Assembly: GCF_002917105.1 (NCBI RefSeq)
Contig: NZ_PQFZ01000003.1
Coordinates: 153,808 to 217,807, forward strand
Reading direction: 5' to 3'
Length of the DNA stretch: 64,000 nt
Origin: Allobosea psychrotolerans
GTDB lineage: Bacteria > Pseudomonadota > Alphaproteobacteria > Rhizobiales > Beijerinckiaceae
Shown: in pieces, positions 59,924-64,000 of the stretch
Numbering within the stretch: position 1 is the stretch's first letter
Layout: each line of letters begins with the position of its first letter
Translations under genes and position numbers: made by a program
Notes under the pieces: generated by a model
The model's input: the letters and a program-made list of their open reading frames with translations, nothing else
What the model was told of the DNA's origin: nothing
Database searches by the model: none

Positions 59924-60670
59924 TCAGCGCAGCATGCTGTCGATGGTACGGCGGACGCCGCCGATCATCAGCTCCCAATCGGCGATGATCCCGCGCGGGA
60001 AGCGGATGTTGACGTCGATGCCGCGGTGGCGAAACGTCACCCGGCAGAGTTCGTCGAGCGCGGCGCCTGCCGTGGTGTCGAGCGGGCAGCGCGCCGCGAA
60101 GCCGCGCCCGTCGGGCACGGAGACATAGAGTTCGTCGCCTTCATAGGGCGAGCCTTTGCGGAAGCCGCGCACCACGAGACCGCCGGGATTGGACCAGACC
60201 GTCGGCGTCAGGAAGCGGGCGTAGACGGCAAGTTGCGTCGCCGGCTCGTTGACCTTGTCGGGCGGGCTCAGCGTCACCAGCAGGCGGTTGCGGTTCTGGG
60301 CCGGGCCGAGATCGGGCCAGCCCAGCCTGAGGCGCACCATGCCGACGAGGCGGCTCGAATCGTCGGCCTCGGCACCGGTCAGGTCCTGCGGCACTATCAG
60401 CACGCTGTTGCCGATGCGGGCGGGCTGGAGCGTCGTCTCCGTCTCGCTGCCCTTATGAGTGGCATAGAGGCCAAGGCCGGTCGCGGCTGCAGCAAGCAGC
60501 ATGATCGCGAAGGCGGCCTTCACCAGCGCGGAATCGGCGCGCGGCAGCGGCGGCGGAGGCCGCCTCAGGCGCGAGCGGACCATGGCCGCGAGATCCGCGG
60601 CCAACTGGGCGGAATGCTCTTGGGACAAGGAATCCTGGGACAAGGAATCTTGGGACAGGGACGCGGTCAC
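59924..60670 (-). CDS. Hypothetical single-pass membrane protein, 248 aa
   Basis: GTG 60670 has AGAGG upstream. The N-terminus is a repetitive SLSQDSLSQDSLSQ stretch encoded by a 15-bp tandem repeat. A proline-rich part and one membrane segment (ALVKAAFAIMLLAAAATGLGLYAT) come next. The rest is probably periplasmic, ending ADWELMIGGVRRTIDSMLR. No family recognised. A short frame (33 codons, from GTG 60671) faces it on the other strand but is weak. Confidence 0.75.
   Translation of the reverse strand: MTASLSQDSLSQDSLSQEHSAQLAADLAAMVRSRLRRPPPPLPRADSALVKAAFAIMLLAAAATGLGLYATHKGSETETTLQPARIGNSVLIVPQDLTGAEADDSSRLVGMVRLRLGWPDLGPAQNRNRLLVTLSPPDKVNEPATQLAVYARFLTPTVWSNPGGLVVRGFRKGSPYEGDELYVSVPDGRGFAARCPLDTTAGAALDELCRVTFRHRGIDVNIRFPRGIIADWELMIGGVRRTIDSMLR
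60618..60661. repeat. Tandem repeat, about three units of 15 bp, in a coding region
   Basis: Units of the form TTGGGACAAGGAATC at about 60619, 60634 and 60649 (last unit diverged). On the minus strand they encode repeated SLSQD/DSLSQ at the start of the membrane protein, in frame because the unit is 15 bp. Copy number could vary between strains without a frameshift. Confidence 0.85.
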
Positions 60671-60936
60671 GTGCGGGGGCCTCTGAGCCTGACGCCGGAA
60701 AGCTGGGACAGGGTTCCGGACGACATCGTGCTCTCCCTGACGGGAGACGGATGGATCGACGAGGTCCAGTGAAGCAGAGCCCGCTTAAGGGAGCGTAAAC
60801 CATGATCGCGCGGGCGGCGGCGCGTTCCTGGGCACGGGGAGAGCGGTTCCGGTCGGTTAACCATTCCTTATGAGTTTTCTTCACAGTTCGTAAACCATGC
60901 GCCAAGGTGTAAGGGTCCGGTTCGGAGTGCCCGCCC

Positions 60937-61266
60937 TTGTCGATCGAGCCCGCTGCCTATGATGCGCTGCAGGCGCTGTTCATCGGCTTCGCCTTTGCCG
61001 GCTTGCTTGCCAGCGCCTTCGAGTTGTTCACGACGCAGCGCGCCGATTTCCGCTTGCTGCAGGCCGGTGGGCTGGTGGCGGTCGCGAGCGTTCCCGTCGT
61101 CGTCTTCAGCGCGCCCTTCCTGATCCTGCGCAACACCGTGCGCGGCCGACGCATCGAGGGGCGGCCCTTCATCTTCGTCATGCTGGCGAGCATGATCGCC
61201 TCGCTTTGGAGCATGGCTTCGGGACGCGTGGTGCTCGACCTGTTGCATATTCTCGGCGGAGCTTGA
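60937..61266 (+). CDS. Hypothetical membrane protein, 109 aa
   Basis: TTG 60937 has GGAG 10 bases upstream. Three hydrophobic segments: ALFIGFAFAGLLASAFELF, GGLVAVASVPVVVFSAPFLIL and FIFVMLASMIASLWSMASG, joined by RNTVRGRRIEGRP. Plausibly an alphaproteobacterial conserved membrane protein; I do not recognise a named family. 57 bases before the gamma carbonic anhydrase gene. Confidence 0.78.
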   Translation: MSIEPAAYDALQALFIGFAFAGLLASAFELFTTQRADFRLLQAGGLVAVASVPVVVFSAPFLILRNTVRGRRIEGRPFIFVMLASMIASLWSMASGRVVLDLLHILGGA

Positions 61267-61323
61267 CGGAAGGCCGGCCCGGCCTGCAATTCTGCGTGGC
61301 AGATCCTGGAAGGATATTGGCCC

Positions 61324-61854
61324 ATGCCGCTCTATTCGCTTGACGGAACCGCCCCGGAGACCCCGCCCGAAGGCGACTGGTGGCTCGCACCCGAGGCGCA
61401 TTTGATCGGCCGGGTCAGGATCGGCGCCGAGGTCGGCATCTGGTTCGGCGCGGTCCTGCGCGGCGACAATGAATGGATCGAGATCGGCGCGGGCAGCAAT
61501 ATCCAGGAAGGCTGCGTGCTGCACACCGATATGGGCTTTCCGCTGCGCGTCGGCGCCGGCTGCACGATTGGCCATCGCGCCATCCTGCATGGGTGCATCA
61601 TCGGCGAGAACAGCCTGGTGGGCATGGGGGCGACGGTGCTTAACGGCGCCAGGATCGGGGCCAACTGCCTCGTCGGCGCCAATGCGCTGGTGACGGAAGG
61701 CAAGGAGTTTCCCGACAATTCGCTGATTGTCGGCTCGCCGGCGCGGGCCGTGCGCACGCTCGACGCGGCGGCTGCTGCCGGCATCACCGCCTCGGCGCGG
61801 GGCTATGTCGCGCGCTGGAAGCAGTTTGCATCCGGGTTGCAGCGGCTCGGCTGA
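61324..61854 (+). CDS. Gamma carbonic anhydrase family protein
   Basis: A 176-aa left-handed beta-helix protein of the YrdA/PaaY/gamma-CA group: hexapeptide repeats from IGRVRIGAEVGIWFGAVLRGDNEWIEIGAGSNIQEGCVLHTDMG to IGANCLVGANALV. The zinc histidines are in VLHTD, IGHRAILHGC. A short C-terminal helix follows. Likely zinc-dependent; hydratase activity is not certain for all members. Confidence 0.93.
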   Translation: MPLYSLDGTAPETPPEGDWWLAPEAHLIGRVRIGAEVGIWFGAVLRGDNEWIEIGAGSNIQEGCVLHTDMGFPLRVGAGCTIGHRAILHGCIIGENSLVGMGATVLNGARIGANCLVGANALVTEGKEFPDNSLIVGSPARAVRTLDAAAAAGITASARGYVARWKQFASGLQRLG

Positions 61855-61880
61855 GCCGGCTGTCTCTCATCCAGGAGTAA

Positions 61881-61929
61881 GAGCAGGATCAAGGCGAAAA
61901 GCCGGTTCCCAGTTTTTCGCGCCCTGCTC
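61881..61929. repeat. Hairpin repeat of the CCGGTTCCCA type, copy 2
   Basis: Outer stem GAGCAGG/CCTGCTC and inner GGCGAAAA/TTTTTCGC surround CCGGTTCCCA. Same loop and inner-stem pattern as 19714-19759 with different outer arms, indicating a shared structure with compensating outer changes. Confidence 0.7.
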
Positions 61930-61946
61930 TGAGCCCGAAAAGGATC

Positions 61947-61978
61947 GGGCCGGTTCCCCGGGGAAGAGGAACCGGCCC
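61947..61978. terminator. Strong 11-bp hairpin, likely bidirectional terminator
   Basis: GGGCCGGTTCC (61947-61957) and GGAACCGGCCC (61968-61978) are perfect complements around a 10-base loop. It lies between the convergent gamma carbonic anhydrase and BTLCP genes. No clear U-run. Confidence 0.65.
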
Positions 61979-62126
61979 TATGGCGAAACCCAGTCTTGGG
62001 GGACGGGTGGGGACGTGACCGAGCCTCGCCGTCAGGTGAGAGACCATCTGCGGTGCAAGGCCGCAAGCGAGTCTCCAAGAGGGTGTTGCAGCGCCCGCAG
62101 CAGGGCGCCCGCGTGATGAACGGGTG

Positions 62127-62759
62127 TCAGCGCACCGAGGCGACGGTCGGCGTCTGGGCGCCGCCGAGCGAGGTCCAGCCCGTCTGGTACTGGGATTCGC
62201 GCTTCACATAGACATAGCCCGTCTGATTCCAGGGCAGGATCGCGTTGCGCTTGTTGTCGAGGATGAAGTCGCCGCGATCGGTGCGGATCATCAGCACGGC
62301 ATGGCCGGCGTTCTCCTCGTCGATCACGACCGTCATCAGCATGGCGCGGCGCGGAATGCCGGCCTCGGCCAGGCGCTTGCGCTTCAGCAGCGCATAGTCC
62401 TCGCAGTCGCCCTTGCCGTCATCGGGAAGGTCCCAGTGGTCGACGACACCCCAATGCTCCTGATCGGTCACCGGCTCGATCTCGCGATTGATCTTGCCAT
62501 TGACCGCAACGACGGTCTTCCACAGCTTCGCGCTCATCTCGACGCGCTCGGGCTCACTGGTGTTGACCCGGCATTCCGACGGCATGCGCTTGCAGAAGTC
62601 GCTCCAGGCATAGGGCGCACGCGCCTCGCCCGAGGCGGAAATCGGCAGGCTTGCGACCGGAACGCCAGCGGGTGACTGGGCATTAACCTGTGTCGCTCCG
62701 GCGCCAATGATCAGAGCGACCAGCGCGGATCCGATAAAGTTGCGGTGAATTGAAAGCAT
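62127..62759 (-). CDS. Transglutaminase-like cysteine protease (BTLCP family)
   Basis: A 210-aa exported protein. ATG 62759 has AAAGGGG upstream. Signal peptide MLSIHRNFIGSALVALIIGAGATQVNA|QS. The catalytic Cys is in DDGKGDCEDYALLKRKRL, His in NAGHAVLMIRTDRG and Asp in FILDNKRN. The alphaproteobacterial BTLCP family resembles the c-di-GMP-regulated protease LapG of gammaproteobacteria. It processes surface proteins, though partners are not seen here. Confidence 0.92.
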   Translation of the reverse strand: MLSIHRNFIGSALVALIIGAGATQVNAQSPAGVPVASLPISASGEARAPYAWSDFCKRMPSECRVNTSEPERVEMSAKLWKTVVAVNGKINREIEPVTDQEHWGVVDHWDLPDDGKGDCEDYALLKRKRLAEAGIPRRAMLMTVVIDEENAGHAVLMIRTDRGDFILDNKRNAILPWNQTGYVYVKRESQYQTGWTSLGGAQTPTVASVR

Positions 62760-63045
62760 GATGTCCCCTTTCCTTGTCCCGGGGATGACCATGCTCAGTG
62801 CGGATGGATTTCGATTGAAATGAATACAAGCAAATTTATGTATTTCGTCATTCCGGCCCTGGTGTGAAAGTCAGTATAAATCGACCCAAAATGGGAAGGT
62901 AAGAAATGTGAGCGCTGACTTAAGTGGGCGTTAACCATGAGATGCCGGCCAGTGCATCCAGGTTTGATTAACTTTAGCGAGTCGTATCGATAGCGCGCCA
63001 CTCCATCGTGGGGTGCGCCTGCCGGGCCGGAACTGATGTCGCCGA

Positions 63046-63702
63046 TCAGCGCGCTTCCGCGCCCGGAGCGATGCAGAGACCCGCGACGATCTCGTCGAGA
63101 TGCCTGAACAGGGAGGCGGGCCGCTGCGCCCGCAGCGCGTCGGGGTTGGTGAAGCCCCAGGCAACGGCGCCGAAGGCCATGCCGGCCTCGCGGGCAGCCT
63201 CGGCATCCCTGATCTCATCGCCGATGCAGATGCATTGCCGATGCGGGATGTGCGCCTCCTTGGCCAGCCGCCTGAATTTCGTCGCCTTGCCGAATAATCC
63301 CGCCCCGCAGGCATAATGCGTGATCAAGGCCGCGGTCTCGGGGCCCAATGTGCGCCGGATATTGCGCTCGGAGTTGGAACTCGCAATGGCGAGGATATAA
63401 CCCTCCTGCTTCAGCCTGAGCAGCATGGCGTGAATGCCGTCGAAGAGCGGGATCTGCTCGCTGTCGCGGGCGGCGAGGCTACGGATATGGCGGGCGATGA
63501 AGGGCAGCTTCCAGCTCGCCACGCCGAGATGGGCAATGACCTGCCGCGCACTCTGGCCTCGCAGCATGTCGACCTCATGCTCCGCGACGCGCCGAAAGCG
63601 GTAGCGGTCGGCGACGCCGTTCATCACCCCCACGAACCAGGGGTAGGTGTCGGCGAGGGTTCCGTCGAAGTCGAAAATGACGAGTCGATAGGCAGTGACC
63701 AA
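63046..63702 (-). CDS. HAD family hydrolase (phosphoglycolate phosphatase-like)
   Basis: A 218-aa HAD phosphatase: motif I LVIFDFDGTLADT, motif II LAIASSNSERN, motif III lysine in GKATKFRRL and motif IV ICIGDEIRDAEAAREAG. A helical cap lies between I and II. Starts with TTG 63702. Resembles Gph/YniC-type enzymes; substrate not known. The 62760-63045 gap upstream of the next gene is A/T-richer and shows no gene. Confidence 0.9.
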   Translation of the reverse strand: MVTAYRLVIFDFDGTLADTYPWFVGVMNGVADRYRFRRVAEHEVDMLRGQSARQVIAHLGVASWKLPFIARHIRSLAARDSEQIPLFDGIHAMLLRLKQEGYILAIASSNSERNIRRTLGPETAALITHYACGAGLFGKATKFRRLAKEAHIPHRQCICIGDEIRDAEAAREAGMAFGAVAWGFTNPDALRAQRPASLFRHLDEIVAGLCIAPGAEAR

Positions 63703-63798
63703 GGCGTCGCGGCATCCCAGTGATACGGGTCACTGCTTTGGTCGTAGTCTGCGCGTCGCGCAAGAGCCGGCTATGCAGTTTGCCGCCGCGGTACGGCC

Positions 63799-64000
63799 CT
63801 AGAGCTCGAGATTCTCGTCGAGCAGGTCCGCCGAGAGCGGGAAGCGGAATTCGGCGGCAAAGCCGCCATCGAAGCGGCGCACGATCTTGGCGGGTGTCGA
63901 GCCGATCTTTACCGGCATGTTCATGGGCAAATCGAGATCGGTCGAGAAAGCCGTGCCCGACAGCGAGATGTCGATGATGCGCACGACATGCTCGATACCG
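63799..64000 (-). CDS. PilZ domain protein, 5' part outside window
   Basis: The last 66 or so codons of a protein entering from the right edge, ending in a TAG stop at 63799. IIDISLSGTAFSTDLDLPMNMPVKIGSTPAKIVRRFDGGFAAEF fits the second half of a PilZ domain (DxSxxG core), the c-di-GMP receptor fold. Partial, so the RxxxR motif cannot be checked. Confidence 0.75.
   Translation of the reverse strand, partial: GIEHVVRIIDISLSGTAFSTDLDLPMNMPVKIGSTPAKIVRRFDGGFAAEFRFPLSADLLDENLEL

Noticed and set aside
60671..60772. Possible 33-codon gene on the plus strand (ending GDGWIDEVQ)
   Set aside because: It has a plausible composition but no ribosome site and sits in the promoter of the divergent membrane protein gene; support is too weak.
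1..64000. CRISPR array
   Set aside because: The only regular short arrays are the contiguous 4 x 16 bp and 3 x 15 bp tandem repeats, which have no spacers; no cas genes seen.

Overview
The window reads as a high-GC alphaproteobacterial chromosome, most likely order Hyphomicrobiales and Bosea-like. This rests on gene content (DUF3126, CHCC zinc finger, BTLCP protease, ChrB/ChrA pair, an alphaproteobacterial-looking PEP carboxylase) and on several families of short palindromic intergenic repeats of the kind common in that order. The genus is an inference and was not tested by any search.

1-11440: a catabolic locus. On the minus strand lie a branched-chain-amino-acid-type ABC importer (livH, a continuous livM-livG-livF fusion, and a Tat-type binding protein). 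Divergent to it are a Gfo/Idh/MocA oxidoreductase, an IclR regulator, an NAD-dependent epimerase, a TIM-barrel sugar isomerase-like protein, a large FAD oxidoreductase and two SDRs. Two identical 15-bp palindromes sit in the divergent promoter region. The substrate is unknown.

11574-31250: mostly housekeeping and transport: radC-map, separate CinA C- and N-domain genes, an orphan TRAP binding protein, an FkbM methyltransferase, gpt, an EamA exporter, a GST, ddl, a marR-emrA-emrB efflux operon, a PAS-GGDEF-EAL protein, a PEP-carboxylase-family gene preceded by a 4 x 16 bp tandem repeat, and small hypothetical genes. 31253-31522 is a MITE-like element with 35-bp terminal inverted repeats.

33941-41600: tRNA-Leu(UAA) followed by a visibly A/T-richer genomic island. 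Next to the tRNA is a frameshifted tyrosine-integrase remnant. The island cargo is a tightly coupled operon encoding a CHC2/TOPRIM primase, a 1059-aa reverse transcriptase of the Unknown-Group type, a nitrilase-family hydrolase and a DEDDh exonuclease, followed by an Xre-type regulator. RT plus nitrilase is a known theme of anti-phage DRT systems. The primase and exonuclease additions make this the best candidate for an undescribed system in the window.

41602-64000: core genes again: a DUF938 methyltransferase, a CNNM/CorC protein, chromate resistance ChrB-like and ChrA, an FAD monooxygenase, a lipoprotein, a CHCC zinc finger protein, a DUF1624 membrane protein, an alpha/beta hydrolase, cysE, a LysR/SHMT-like divergent pair, an AraC/SDR divergent pair, a TPP riboswitch controlling thiO-thiS-thiG, a class-C beta-lactamase-like hydrolase (with a decayed fragment of a paralogue nearby), DUF3126, a gamma carbonic anhydrase, a BTLCP protease, a HAD phosphatase and a PilZ protein cut by the right edge.
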